A stretch of DNA of 64,000 nucleotides from Rubidibacter lacunae KORDI 51-2 (GTDB lineage: Bacteria > Cyanobacteriota > Cyanobacteriia > Cyanobacteriales > Rubidibacteraceae), in contig NZ_ASSJ01000076.1 of assembly GCF_000473895.1 (NCBI RefSeq), positions 62,001 through 126,000 on the forward strand. Direction: 5' to 3'. This document shows, piece by piece, positions 28,582 to 36,751 of the stretch; position 1 is the first letter of the stretch; every line of letters starts with the position of its first letter. The notes beneath the pieces are model-generated. The model did no database searches and was not told the DNA's origin. It saw nothing but the letters and a program-made list of their open reading frames with translations. Made by a program: the position numbers and the translations under genes.

Positions 28582-29247
28582 ATGATGACTGCAACCCTTC
28601 GCTCTGCTTTACTCGCTACTGTTGCCGCGATCGCGTTTCCTTTGCCGGCGCTCGCGCAAACCAACAGCGACTTCGATGAATTTGCCCAGAAAGTTGCGCG
28701 TATCGGGCAAAACCTCGAGTATTACGCTGCTTATCAACTCCAGGCAACCGATTTCTCCGCATCGATAAAGCATTGGTTTGCCGATGCTCAGATGCGAATT
28801 GATAGTGTTGCTCTCGACGATATTGAAGTCCAAGGTCCAATCCGCATTTATATCAACAACGGAACCATTGTGAATTGCGTTGCTCCGGACGGAGAATGGC
28901 TATGCTTACAACTACCGTCGATGCAGGACGTTCCCGATGGGGCTGAGTTTAGCAACCTGGGATGGGAGGCAATTCGAACCGACGTGGAATCGTATCGCGG
29001 GCGCGTCAAGAAGCTCGAGAATCGCACGATCGCAGGCGCACCGACGAGCTGTTTCCGCTTTGACGAATCGGACGAGGCAATGGTATTCGAGGTTTGTTTC
29101 ACCCAGGGAGGTATCCCGCTTTACCTCGGATCTGAGGGGGACGGTTACTTCACGTCGCTGACCGCAACGGAGTTTCAAACCTCTGTTGAAGCGGGAACCT
29201 TCGAACTTCCTGCCGTGCCCCAAAGCTTGCCTAACTTCCCGCAGTAG
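28582..29247 (+). CDS. Secreted protein of unknown function
   Basis: This 221-residue protein begins with a clear Sec signal peptide (LLATVAAIAFPLPALA, cleavage near residue 25). The mature part has an N-terminal helical segment (DEFAQKVARIGQNLEYY), then alternating short strands (IRIYINNGTIVNCVAPDGEW) and paired cysteines (VNCV, WLCLQ, TSCFRF, EVCF) that could form disulfides. The strand-rich plan is reminiscent of LolA/LppX-like lipid-binding folds, but this is only a visual impression. It is periplasmic or secreted, 98 bases after menB on the same strand. Confidence 0.65.
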   Translation: MMTATLRSALLATVAAIAFPLPALAQTNSDFDEFAQKVARIGQNLEYYAAYQLQATDFSASIKHWFADAQMRIDSVALDDIEVQGPIRIYINNGTIVNCVAPDGEWLCLQLPSMQDVPDGAEFSNLGWEAIRTDVESYRGRVKKLENRTIAGAPTSCFRFDESDEAMVFEVCFTQGGIPLYLGSEGDGYFTSLTATEFQTSVEAGTFELPAVPQSLPNFPQ

Positions 29248-30123
29248 CGATCGATTCTCTATCCAGTTCCCTGCGCGATCGCGGCACCCGAGCTATATGG
29301 GTTAAGCGGCGTCAAACCAATTCCACGAACTCCCGTTCCAGATCGCGCAACTGGGTCATCCACGTGCTTGCTACGATTTAGCAATCCCGGATCTTACGCA
29401 GACAGGTCTCGCGACCTAGCAGAGGAGCAATCATGGCGACCACGTTCTATGGGGAACATGGTACTCAACTATTGCCAATTCCGCCTCTATCGTCACGTCA
29501 ATATTTCCCCCTGACTCACCTCGCCGACAACCTCGAAAACTTCATTTACGACACCATCAACTGCCGCTTTCGTTGAGCCCTGCTCCCACACCACACGATC
29601 GGGGACCAGGTCCAGCTGCTCTTGCAGTTTGGCTCCAACACCGACATCAAGCTTGAAGACAAGGTGCTAGACCAGGGCCCCAGCCTCGCCACGGAATCCA
29701 CTCCGGCGAAGCGGGACTTGGTTGCACGCGAGCCTCAGAAATCATACAAGCGAGGCTCTAACCGGGCGAACGCGGCATTGTATTACATTGACATACGGCG
29801 AATCGCTTGCCGATGCCTTGTCAGCACAACCAAATCTCGGCTCAAAGGTGTTAACTTTTGTTGCGCACCCTCAGGCGATCGCGCGGGCGCGTTCCTCGTG
29901 ACCAGAGCAGTAGCAAGCAATAGAGGTTGGGGTCGCAGCGGGACTGTGTCGAGCGCGCGCTGCTCAGTCCTAAAGCATGGTGGAGCGACCGCTAGCTCTT
30001 CAGGGGGAGCCTTGCATCAAGTATCGATCGCGCGCGCGCGTTCTAGAGTGCCCCAAACTGACCTACACTATGGGTTGGCAATTTATGGCGCCGAGCATTT
30101 GTATTTTAAGGAACGACTTGGGA
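29248..30123. other. Intergenic with a possible tiny gene
   Basis: Besides the 47-codon frame at 29433-29576, the remaining bases show no recognised gene. A frame after that stop (GDQVQLLLQFGSNTDIKLED) reads protein-like, so this may be the decayed remains of a longer gene. Confidence 0.4.
29433..29576 (+). CDS. Possible 47-residue small protein, perhaps truncated
   Basis: The ATG at 29433 has a good GAGGAG 6 bases upstream and opens a 47-codon frame (MATTFYGEHGTQLLPIPPLS, FPLTHLADNLENFIYDTINC). The product is unknown. A protein-like frame continues past the stop in another register, so it may be the 5' part of a frameshifted gene rather than a true small protein. Confidence 0.35.
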   Translation: MATTFYGEHGTQLLPIPPLSSRQYFPLTHLADNLENFIYDTINCRFR

Positions 30124-30324
30124 ATGGCATTGGAAATCGGACAGAAGGTCAAGGTTTGCCGCCTGCGCGATCGCGTTGCGTCGGATATTGTCGATAAGCT
30201 GGGAAAAGTTGGCACCATAGCGGACTTCAAGATGACGGATGGTAGCGGTGTCGGCGCGGTGGTGAAGTTCGACGATCGCTCGGAAACCTGGTTCTTTGGG
30301 GACGAGCTGGAGCCGACGGGCTAG
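30124..30324 (+). CDS. DUF2862 small protein
   Basis: This 66-residue protein starts at the ATG at 30124 and matches the cyanobacterial and plastid-lineage DUF2862 pattern: ALEIGQKVKVCRLRDRVASD, KLGKVGTIADFKMTDGSGVG and TWFFGDELEP. It looks like a single SH3-like barrel. The function is unknown. It sits 56 bases before get3d and chlG on the same strand, so co-transcription with chlorophyll-related genes is plausible. Upstream in-frame codons (from 29977) have no family likeness. Confidence 0.85.
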   Translation: MALEIGQKVKVCRLRDRVASDIVDKLGKVGTIADFKMTDGSGVGAVVKFDDRSETWFFGDELEPTG

Positions 30325-30380
30325 AGCTGCCATCGGAGGAGTCTACCAACCGGCAGTAACCCTGCAATTCCCTTCATTTC

Positions 30381-31484
30381 ATGGCATTTATTCTCACGTT
30401 TTTGGGCAAGGGCGGTACCGGACGCACCACCGTCGGGATTGCAGCTGCTAAACGTTTGGCTGCCGAGGGTTCGCGAGTTTTATGGGCGACCTGCGAGCCG
30501 GGTCCGACTGCGAGCCTGCTGCTGGGCGCGACGTTAACGAACAACCCGCAAACGATCGCGGCTAACTTGAGCGCGGTGCGCCTGCATGCGCCGACGCTCC
30601 TAGAGCAGAGCTGGGAAGAAGTCAAAAAGCTCGAAGCGCAGTATCTGCGATCGCCCGTGCTCAAGGACGTATACGGTCAAGAGCTGTGCGTACTGCCTGG
30701 CATGGATCGCGCCTTGGTTCTGAACGCACTACGGGAATTTGGCGCGAGCGACGACTACGACACGATCGTATTTGACGGTAGCGGTAACGCAGACACGCTG
30801 CGGATGCTCGCGCTGCCGGAGATGTTGAGCTGGTATGCTCGACGATCGCGCCAGCTGTTTGCCGAATCCGATATCGGGAAAACGATCTCGCCCTTCCTGC
30901 AGCCGATCGGCAGTGCCGTCCTCAATGTCTCGTGGTCGGCGGAGGACCTTGTCAACCAGCAAGCCGCTCCAGCGCGGGATGCCAACCAGTTGCTTGAGGA
31001 GGGCAAAGCGGCCTTAGCCGACCCCCGTCGTGTTGCAGGGTTTCTGGTTGCCACCCAGGAGCCGGGCGCGATCGCGTCGGCGCGATATCTCTGGGGCAGT
31101 GCCCAGCAAGCAGGCTTGACGGTCGGCGGGCTGCTGCTAAATCGAGCGGTGGATGCCGGAGCGATCGCGTCGCAGTTTGCCCCCCTGGCAACGACCACAC
31201 TTCCAGAGTCCAATGACTGGCAGGTGCTGAGCGACTCACTTCCGAACCTGCGCGAACAAGCCCTGCACGCTCCACGGCCGGTGGAGATCGACGTAAAGCA
31301 GCGACAGGTGCGCCTCTTTTTGCCGGGATTCGATAAAAAGCAGGTCAAGCTGACGCAGTACGGTCTCGAGCTGACAATTGAGGCCGGCGATCTGCGTCGC
31401 AATCTCATGCTGCCGCCACAACTCAGCGGGCAATCGGTCAAGGGTGCAAAGTTCCAAGACGGTTATTTGATCGTGACGCTCTAG
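30381..31484 (+). CDS. get3d: Get3d-type ArsA/Get3 family ATPase
   Basis: Soluble dimeric P-loop ATPase of 367 residues, of the Get3d branch limited largely to photosynthetic organisms. The N-terminus has the deviant Walker A GKGGTGRTT, with Arg in place of the usual second Lys while the signature first Lys is kept, then YDTIVFDGSGNADTLRML as the switch region. Residues about 295-367 form an alpha-crystallin/Hsp20-like beta domain (RPVEIDVKQRQVRLFLPGF, LELTIEAGDLRRNLMLP), the hallmark of Get3d. Get3 relatives shield hydrophobic clients. Placement directly before chlG hints at thylakoid protein or pigment-protein assembly, which is inference. Confidence 0.85.
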   Translation: MAFILTFLGKGGTGRTTVGIAAAKRLAAEGSRVLWATCEPGPTASLLLGATLTNNPQTIAANLSAVRLHAPTLLEQSWEEVKKLEAQYLRSPVLKDVYGQELCVLPGMDRALVLNALREFGASDDYDTIVFDGSGNADTLRMLALPEMLSWYARRSRQLFAESDIGKTISPFLQPIGSAVLNVSWSAEDLVNQQAAPARDANQLLEEGKAALADPRRVAGFLVATQEPGAIASARYLWGSAQQAGLTVGGLLLNRAVDAGAIASQFAPLATTTLPESNDWQVLSDSLPNLREQALHAPRPVEIDVKQRQVRLFLPGFDKKQVKLTQYGLELTIEAGDLRRNLMLPPQLSGQSVKGAKFQDGYLIVTL

Positions 31485-31678
31485 ATTTTGCTGCCACGCG
31501 AGCTCGAGCGTTGGCAAGTCGGGTCGCGACCGCTCGAATTCGTCGATGCCAATATTCACCGATCTGTTCCGTTCCAGAATTGCCGCCGCTAAGCTGGTGT
31601 AAGCCAAGCGATCGGTTTTGGTGCCGCCGGGGGCGGCTGTCGTTTGCTGAAACGCGCACTGTTTCTACCTGCCAAACT

Positions 31679-32686
31679 ATGTCTGACTCGCCCACACCCG
31701 AGCAATCCACACCGGAGCAAACCCAAGAAGTCCCAGCCCCCGGCGCCAAGGCGCGACAGATGCTGGGTATGAAGGGCGCAGCCTCTGGCGAAACGTCGAT
31801 TTGGAAGATTCGGCTGCAGTTGATGAAGCCGATCACTTGGATCCCGCTGATCTGGGGCGTTGTTTGCGGGGCAGCATCATCGGGTAGCTACGTCTGGTCG
31901 CTTGAATGCTTGTTGCAAGCGGCAGCGTGTATGTTACTCGCAGGGCCCCTGATGACGGGCTATACCCAAACGCTCAACGACTTTTACGATCGCGACCTCG
32001 ACGCCATCAACGAACCCTATCGACCGATTCCGTCGGGCGCGATTTCCGTGCCGCAGGTAGTGGTGCAAGTTGTCGTGTTGCTGGTGGCGGGTGTGGTGCT
32101 GGCGTACGTGCTGGATTTGTGGGCAGGCAATGAGGTGCCAACCATAACGTTTACAGCGATCGGCGGCGCGTTTGTTGCATATATCTATTCCGCACCGCCC
32201 CTGAAGCTAAAGAAGAATGGCTGGTTGGGGAACTACGCGCTCGGTGCGAGTTATATTGCCTTGCCGTGGTGGACGGGTCACGCGATGTTCGGCGAAATGA
32301 ACTTAACGATCGCCGTTCTGACTTTGATTTATAGCTTTGCAGGGTTGGGCATCGCCGTTGTTAACGATTTCAAAAGCGTCCAAGGCGACACCCAATTGGG
32401 TTTGAAATCCTTGCCGGTTATGTTTGGCGTGGGCACGGCGGCCTGGCTCAGCGCTCTGATGATCGACACGTTTCAAGCGGGTATTGCAGGATACTTAATT
32501 TATGCTCGCGAGAACTTCTATGCCGTGCTGTTGGTGCTGCTAATCGTTCCGCAGATCGCGTTCCAGGACATGTATTTTCTCCGCGATCCACTAAAAAATG
32601 ACGTGAAGTATCAGGCGAGCGCACAACCTTTTTTGGTGTTAGGCATGTTGGTCACTGGCTTGGCACTCGGTCACGCTGGCATTTAA
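31679..32686 (+). CDS. chlG: Chlorophyll synthase
   Basis: Thylakoid membrane prenyltransferase attaching geranylgeranyl or phytyl diphosphate to chlorophyllide a, the last step of chlorophyll synthesis; 335 residues. It is a UbiA-superfamily protein with about nine membrane segments. The first Asp-rich motif is NDFYDRDLDAINEPYRPIPS and the second is NDFKSVQGD, both binding Mg-diphosphate. The start at 31679 (MSDSPTPEQS) gives a typical polar N-terminal tail before WKIRLQLMKPITWIPLIWG. The 195-base gap from get3d has no gene. Confidence 0.97.
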   Translation: MSDSPTPEQSTPEQTQEVPAPGAKARQMLGMKGAASGETSIWKIRLQLMKPITWIPLIWGVVCGAASSGSYVWSLECLLQAAACMLLAGPLMTGYTQTLNDFYDRDLDAINEPYRPIPSGAISVPQVVVQVVVLLVAGVVLAYVLDLWAGNEVPTITFTAIGGAFVAYIYSAPPLKLKKNGWLGNYALGASYIALPWWTGHAMFGEMNLTIAVLTLIYSFAGLGIAVVNDFKSVQGDTQLGLKSLPVMFGVGTAAWLSALMIDTFQAGIAGYLIYARENFYAVLLVLLIVPQIAFQDMYFLRDPLKNDVKYQASAQPFLVLGMLVTGLALGHAGI

Positions 32687-32695
32687 ACCAGGTAT

Positions 32696-32750
32696 GAGGC
32701 TGTTTGAAAAGCCTGGGCGTCGCGAAATATGAGACATGCGTCGCGACGAG
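32696..32750. repeat. Short dispersed repeat, copy 1, with hairpin
   Basis: The block GAGGCTGTTTGAAAA...GCGTCGCGACGAG recurs with changes at 36568-36621. It contains CGTCGCG and CGCGACG, which can pair, so it may act as the chlG terminator. The outer bases look like an insertion-sequence end. It begins 10 bases after the chlG stop. Confidence 0.5.
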
Positions 32751-32800
32751 AGCATGCAGTTACGCCACCTTATGCAAGTGGTATGAGAGGGTTAACAATT

Positions 32801-33697
32801 TTACCTTGGTGTAGTGTTGCCATCACCTGCGGGTAAATAGTCGTTGTATTTCTCTTGGTCGAAGTAGTAAAGCGTGCGAATGGGGTAAGGAATCGTAATA
32901 TTGGCGCGATCGAATTCGCGTTTGATAGCCAAGATTGCTCGCGTCTGCACTACGCAGACTTCCTTCATTTGCGGTAACGTCCAGTAGCGGACGACGAAGT
33001 CGATCGAACTATCATTGAAGCAAACAAGATCGATAGAAGGTTCCGGTTCTGGCAGCACGCCTTCAACCTGGCAAATGATGCGCTCGAGCAGACTGGCCGT
33101 GTCAGAGAGCGGCGTGTTGTAATCGACACCGACGCCGAGGTCGGAACGCCGCGATGAATAAGCAGTCCGCACCTGCACGGGATTGGTGAAGATCGTGGAG
33201 TTGGGCACAAGGACGCGTTCGCCTTGGTAGGTGCGAATACTCGTGGTGCGGATGTCGATATGTTCGACGACGCCCTCGTAGTCGCTGACGACGATCTGGT
33301 CGCCGATCTCAAACGGCTCCTGCAAGAGCAACAAGATACCTGCCAGGAAGTTCTTGAAGATGTCTTGAAACGCGAAACCAATTGCGACCGTCCCGAGACC
33401 GAGTGCGGCAATCACGTCGCCCAATTGTAAACCGGGGAACGCCAGAATCGCTGCGAAGAGAACCCCGCCCGCCCAGGTAGCGATGTAGCAAGTTTGCTCG
33501 ATCAGAAGCCTTAGTGACGCGCTATTCGCGGTGGCCATGCCCGCTTTTGACCCGATATCCCGGGCAGCTTTAGCAGCGTAAGCGGTGAGAGCAAGGACGA
33601 TGAGTGCTGCCAAGATGCCGGGAATTAACTCAACGGCCCGACCGATTAGATCCTGCAAGCTATCGCGAATTGTTTCGAGTGACTCGCTCATGATCAT
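32801..33697 (-). CDS. MscS-family mechanosensitive channel
   Basis: Small-conductance mechanosensitive channel of 298 residues. Three membrane segments are visible: LIPGILAALIVLALTAYAAK; a second around YIATWAGGVLFAAIL; and TM3 with the Gly/Ala-rich pore helix DVIAALGLGTVAIGFAFQDI, then FKNFLAGILLLL. The cytoplasmic beta domain follows (FEIGDQIVVSDYEGVVEHID, RVLVPNSTIFTNPV), then a C-terminal vestibule. It releases osmolytes at hypo-osmotic shock. The ATG at 33697 or the one 6 bases later may be used. Confidence 0.93.
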   Translation of the reverse strand: MIMSESLETIRDSLQDLIGRAVELIPGILAALIVLALTAYAAKAARDIGSKAGMATANSASLRLLIEQTCYIATWAGGVLFAAILAFPGLQLGDVIAALGLGTVAIGFAFQDIFKNFLAGILLLLQEPFEIGDQIVVSDYEGVVEHIDIRTTSIRTYQGERVLVPNSTIFTNPVQVRTAYSSRRSDLGVGVDYNTPLSDTASLLERIICQVEGVLPEPEPSIDLVCFNDSSIDFVVRYWTLPQMKEVCVVQTRAILAIKREFDRANITIPYPIRTLYYFDQEKYNDYLPAGDGNTTPR

Positions 33698-33806
33698 GCT
33701 ATTTTGCTGGTTTGGTTGACGCCCCTTGCCTCCAGAATGCTACCGCGTGTCGTTCGTCGATCGTTCGCAGACCGGCAATTGAGCTGCAATCGAGTCGGCA
33801 AACAAC

Positions 33807-33842
33807 AAACGGTCTACTACCTTTCGCGGTAGCAGACCGTTT
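33807..33842 (-). terminator. Intrinsic terminator-like hairpin after the FKBP gene
   Basis: AAACGGTCTACTACC and GGTAGCAGACCGTTT form a 15-bp stem with one mismatch around TTTCGC. Read on the minus strand it lies 59 bases after the FKBP stop, with the 3' arm ending in CCGTTT followed by GTTGTTT. Confidence 0.8.
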
Positions 33843-33900
33843 GACTGTACGTTTAGGGATGTTTAAGTCCGCTTTCGTCGATAGCGACGCGCGATGGAGC

Positions 33901-34401
33901 CTAGTCGATCCGCAGCAACTCAACGTCAAAAATTAGCGTGGCATTGGGCGGAATCACTCCACCAGCTCCACGTCGCCCGTACGCTAAATCAGGCGGGATG
34001 ATGAGCTGTCGTCGACCGCCGACGCGCATTGATGCCACGCCTTCATCCCAACCGCGGATCACCTGTCCGACACCGAGCTTGAACGAAAACGGTCGCCCGC
34101 GATCGCGCGAGCTATCAAACTTCGTGCCGTCTTCTAGCGTACCCGTGTAGTGCACCTCCACCGTCTGACCGCGCTGGGGGCTAGCTCCCTCTCCGACAAC
34201 GATATCGATGTACTTTAAACCCGAATCCGCCTCAATGGCATCCTTCAACATGACATTCTCTCCTGCTACGCGTGACTGTGCAATGGCTGCTGGGGGTGCA
34301 GCTTCCTCAGCGATCGCGGTGCCGCCATTCCACAACTGCGCGCCGATCGTGAGCAACGCGCACAATACGACTAATCCCAAACTCGCTCCGATCTCTCGCA
34401 T
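33901..34401 (-). CDS. FKBP-type peptidyl-prolyl cis-trans isomerase
   Basis: Exported prolyl isomerase of 166 residues. Residues 1-32 are a signal peptide or anchor ([16 protein letters not shown]). The FKBP domain spans about 60-166 with [52 protein letters not shown], and [14 protein letters not shown]. Binding-pocket residues (Tyr in VHYTG, Phe in FDSS, Trp in GWDEG, Tyr in LAYG) are all present, so it should be active. It folds proteins in the periplasm or thylakoid lumen. Confidence 0.95.
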   Translation of the reverse strand: MREIGASLGLVVLCALLTIGAQLWNGGTAIAEEAAPPAAIAQSRVAGENVMLKDAIEADSGLKYIDIVVGEGASPQRGQTVEVHYTGTLEDGTKFDSSRDRGRPFSFKLGVGQVIRGWDEGVASMRVGGRRQLIIPPDLAYGRRGAGGVIPPNATLIFDVELLRID

Positions 34402-34467
34402 AATTAGCCTTTAATTTGCCTTAAACCACTGACTCGATCGGACCGAAAGCGACCCAAACGCGGCTCG

Positions 34468-34791
34468 CTAGCGCCATAGCTTATTTTCGATGTCTCGCAC
34501 TTGGCGTTCCAGGCGGTCGAGCCGTCCGCGCAACTCGTCCATCTCGCGCTGCTGCGGCACGCCCAAATCCTGGAGGATGTTGCGCATCTGGCGCTCCATA
34601 TTCTCTTCCCAATTTCCAGATTCAGAGCGCATGCGCTCGGTCAATTCATTCACAAATTCTTGTGCGTGCTTAGGGTCAATTCGACCTTCTTTAACCCATT
34701 GGTCGGTAACCTCGCGCATCTTTTCGGCGGCTAATGAAGTGGTGCCGATGCCGAGCATCAGCAGCCGCTCGATCCAGTTATCGTTGTTCAT
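34468..34791 (-). CDS. Phasin-like helical protein
   Basis: This 107-residue soluble helical protein starts at the ATG at 34791 (MNNDNWIERLLMLGIGTTSL). The middle (AEKMREVTDQWVKEGRIDPK, EFVNELTERM) and the heptad-rich C-terminus (EMDELRGRLDRLERQVRDIE) match the phasin-like coiled-coil proteins common in cyanobacteria. A long in-frame extension upstream to 35292 lacks family character. It is likely a structural or adaptor protein; the true role is unknown. It lies 66 bases upstream of the FKBP gene on the same strand. Confidence 0.8.
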   Translation of the reverse strand: MNNDNWIERLLMLGIGTTSLAAEKMREVTDQWVKEGRIDPKHAQEFVNELTERMRSESGNWEENMERQMRNILQDLGVPQQREMDELRGRLDRLERQVRDIENKLWR

Positions 34792-35095
34792 TGCGGTGCT
34801 AGCTGCCGATCTCTCTGCGGGTTCATAACCGCATTCGGGACGTACCCGCTCCCACATAATGGCATAGTTGGGGCGTGTCGTGCGATCTTCGTATCGTGCG
34901 TTCTTAACGATAAGCCGAGCTGACGTGCAGGCTGACCTGGCGCAGCGATCTCGCCCGCAGCATTTCTCAGTTGCTCGGGCAATCATCAGCAAGGCGGCGA
35001 TCGAGGAACTGCTATTTCCGAGCATGCTGCGGTTGCCGTAAACCCGAGCGATACTGACGATATTCTCTCTCCGAGACCCTCGGACTACTTTGCCA

Positions 35096-35404
35096 ATGGT
35101 TGTCGAATGGCTGCAGTTTCGCTTAGCTCCCGAACAACGCGAGGCTTTCATCCGGATCGATGCAGAGATATGGACGCCCTTTCTGGCCGAGCAAGTGGGA
35201 TTTATTAGCAAGGAAGTCTGGCTCGACAACGATCGCCCCGACGAGCTGGCGATCGCGATTCGTTGGGAGAGCTTCGAGCAGTGGTTTGACATCCCGCCAT
35301 CCGAAATCGATCGCGTCCAAGTTCGTTTCGATGGGGCTTTCCCCTATCCTTACGAGTTGCTTGCCGTGCGGGCTTATCAAGCTCGAAAGTTTCCACACCG
35401 CTGA
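35096..35404 (+). CDS. TIGR03792 family protein
   Basis: This 102-residue protein resembles the cyanobacterial TIGR03792 family (dimeric ferredoxin-like fold): VVEWLQFRLAPEQREAFIRI, then DAEIWTPFLAEQVGFISKEV, and WESFEQWFDIP. Members may be monooxygenase-like or heme-handling proteins, but none has a firm role that I can cite. The start is the ATG at 35096; an in-frame TTG is 6 bases upstream. It is a single gene facing away from the phasin-like gene. Confidence 0.85.
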   Translation: MVVEWLQFRLAPEQREAFIRIDAEIWTPFLAEQVGFISKEVWLDNDRPDELAIAIRWESFEQWFDIPPSEIDRVQVRFDGAFPYPYELLAVRAYQARKFPHR

Positions 35405-35532
35405 CCAAAAGGCATTCCCGTGTAGGTCGCGTTGCTATTGGATCGACCATATGTCGTAACGATTCACATCGATTAGGCTGCAGATGGCGGTCGGACCGGT
35501 CGGACCGAGCGCATCCTTAACTTGCGGACCTT

Positions 35533-35844
35533 ATGCCCACCTGTTCCCGCTGCCAACATTGCGTGGATGCTCGTGTGATTCGCTGCCCGCGCTGCGGAAT
35601 AGAACTGAAAGCGTTCTGACATCCCGGCATTCCGTTACCGTTCTGACATCCCGGCATTCCGTTACACCGTGCGGTAGGCGAGGGTTTTTTGCGCGATCGC
35701 TGTGCCTACCATCACGACAATACTTGCACTTAGCTGCAGCGTCCTTTCGCCTCCATCTGCACGCTGTTTCGGGACCGCGACCGACCGGTGGCTGAACCCC
35801 CACCCCCGCAGTCTCGAGGTGTGTCCGGCGCGATCGCTTGTTAA
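35533..35844 (+). pseudogene. Zinc-ribbon protein pseudogene
   Basis: One frame from the ATG at 35533 to a TAA at 35842 encodes a zinc-ribbon protein interrupted by three stops. It opens MPTCSRCQHC...CPRCGIELKAF, with CxxC pairs typical of a zinc ribbon. A TGA follows, then HPGIPLPF, a second TGA, HPGIPLHRAVGEGFLRDRC, AYHHDNTCT, a TAG, and LQRPFASICTLFRDRDRP. The order (zinc ribbon, KAFGHPGIPLHRA, then a Cys/His cluster and CTLYRDR) is as I remember an intact cyanobacterial family. Here the Gly codon GGA appears changed to TGA, and a 27-bp duplication copied the stop. Confidence 0.75.
35612..35665 (+). repeat. Perfect 27-bp tandem duplication in the pseudogene
   Basis: Two identical 27-bp units (35612-35638 and 35639-35665), each beginning CGTTCTGACATCCCGGCATT. 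The length is a multiple of three, so frame is kept and the TGA stop inside the unit is present twice. Confidence 0.97.
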
Positions 35845-36115
35845 CCCCGCAACCCACCATCCCTAGCATTCATCGCGCTTGCCATGATGGTTTGCTTGCT
35901 CCCCACAATGCTGTAAGGATTACATAGACCTGCAGTTTCACAACAGCAATTTTGATGGGGAAATTCAGATAATTTAATCGCCACTACTGACTGAGCACCT
36001 CGAAAAATTGCTGGATTGGGGGCTTACTGGCGGCTGAAATGCTCGTGAAGCCATGCCTTGGGTCTTGGGCGAATTAATCCAGATGCCCTGCTGCACGTTG
36101 CAGACGGCCATCCCT

Positions 36116-36251
36116 ACTTTTCCCGCCAAGTCTGTCCAACATCTTCATCGAAATGCTTTCAAGCTCTGAAGTGATTCCCAACCAGCTGAAGCTAGTGAGA
36201 TTGCACAACGAAATAACCTGGCTTTCAAGCAACCTCAAGACCTACCAATTT
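36116..36251 (+). repeat. Decayed coding remnant, shared repeat copy 2
   Basis: It reads TFPAKSVQHLHRNAFKL, a stop, then SDSQPAEASEIAQRNNLAFK and QPQDLPI, matching the remnant at 16627-16762. Flanking bases are degraded. It is probably what is left of a transposase or other multicopy gene. Confidence 0.5.
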
Positions 36252-36567
36252 GACTCGCCAAAAGCATAACGCTATAGTTCATGCCTGGATCGGGTGGACG
36301 CCGCCCCCGCGCTGCCCAACAAGCCCCCGGACAGCGTTGTTCCTTGTCCATAACAAGGCGAAGGCTGAATTTGCCTCGACTGGAAAGAGTCCCCCGAAGG
36401 CGTCAGCATCCTTGCCAAAAAAAACCAGCGCCGGAGGGGTCGACACCCTTTGCATCCGAATCTCACCCTCGTCAACCAAGATCGCGGGGAGCCAACTGAA
36501 GATTGCGGCTTCGCCCTCAACAAAAGCGGTGTAGGCTACCCTAGAAACACTTTAAAAGTGTAACTTG

Positions 36568-36621
36568 GAGGCTATTTAAAATTTCGGGCAGCGCGAAATC
36601 GGGTACATGCCTCGCGACGAG
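36568..36621. repeat. Short dispersed repeat, copy 2
   Basis: GAGGCTATTTAAAA...GCGCGAAAT...ACATGCCTCGCGACGAG parallels 32696-32750. The hairpin arms are less complete here. It is likely an insertion-sequence end or small repeat. Confidence 0.45.
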
Positions 36622-36705
36622 GACACAGGACTTTCGGGGCTTTTCAAGTTCATTTCACGACCCCTCTACGTTCGCGATTGAAAAGGTAATCGCAGGTCTT
36701 AAATA

Positions 36706-36734
36706 CCTAATACCATAAGGTATTAGAGGTTTTT
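36706..36734 (+). terminator. Terminator-like hairpin in the leader of the DUF1400 hydrolase
   Basis: CTAATACC and GGTATTAG pair perfectly around ATAA, followed by AGG and five T. It ends only 4 bases before the GGAGG ribosome-binding site (36739-36743) of the next gene, so the promoter must lie upstream of it. This position suits attenuation, or the end of an older upstream transcript. Confidence 0.6.
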
Positions 36735-36751
36735 CCTTGGAGGTAGAGCTC

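Larger units (their letters stand above)
35405..36751. other. Decayed 1.3 kb region
   Basis: This contains the zinc-ribbon pseudogene (35533-35844), a decayed coding remnant (36116-36251), a repeat copy (36568-36621), the palindrome ACACTTT-A-AAAGTGT near 36547-36561, and a terminator-like hairpin before the next gene. Other frames here lack coding character. Confidence 0.6.

Noticed and set aside
35612..35665. Tandem 27-bp units as a minimal CRISPR array
   Set aside because: The two units abut with no spacer and lie in frame inside a pseudogene, so it is a simple tandem duplication.
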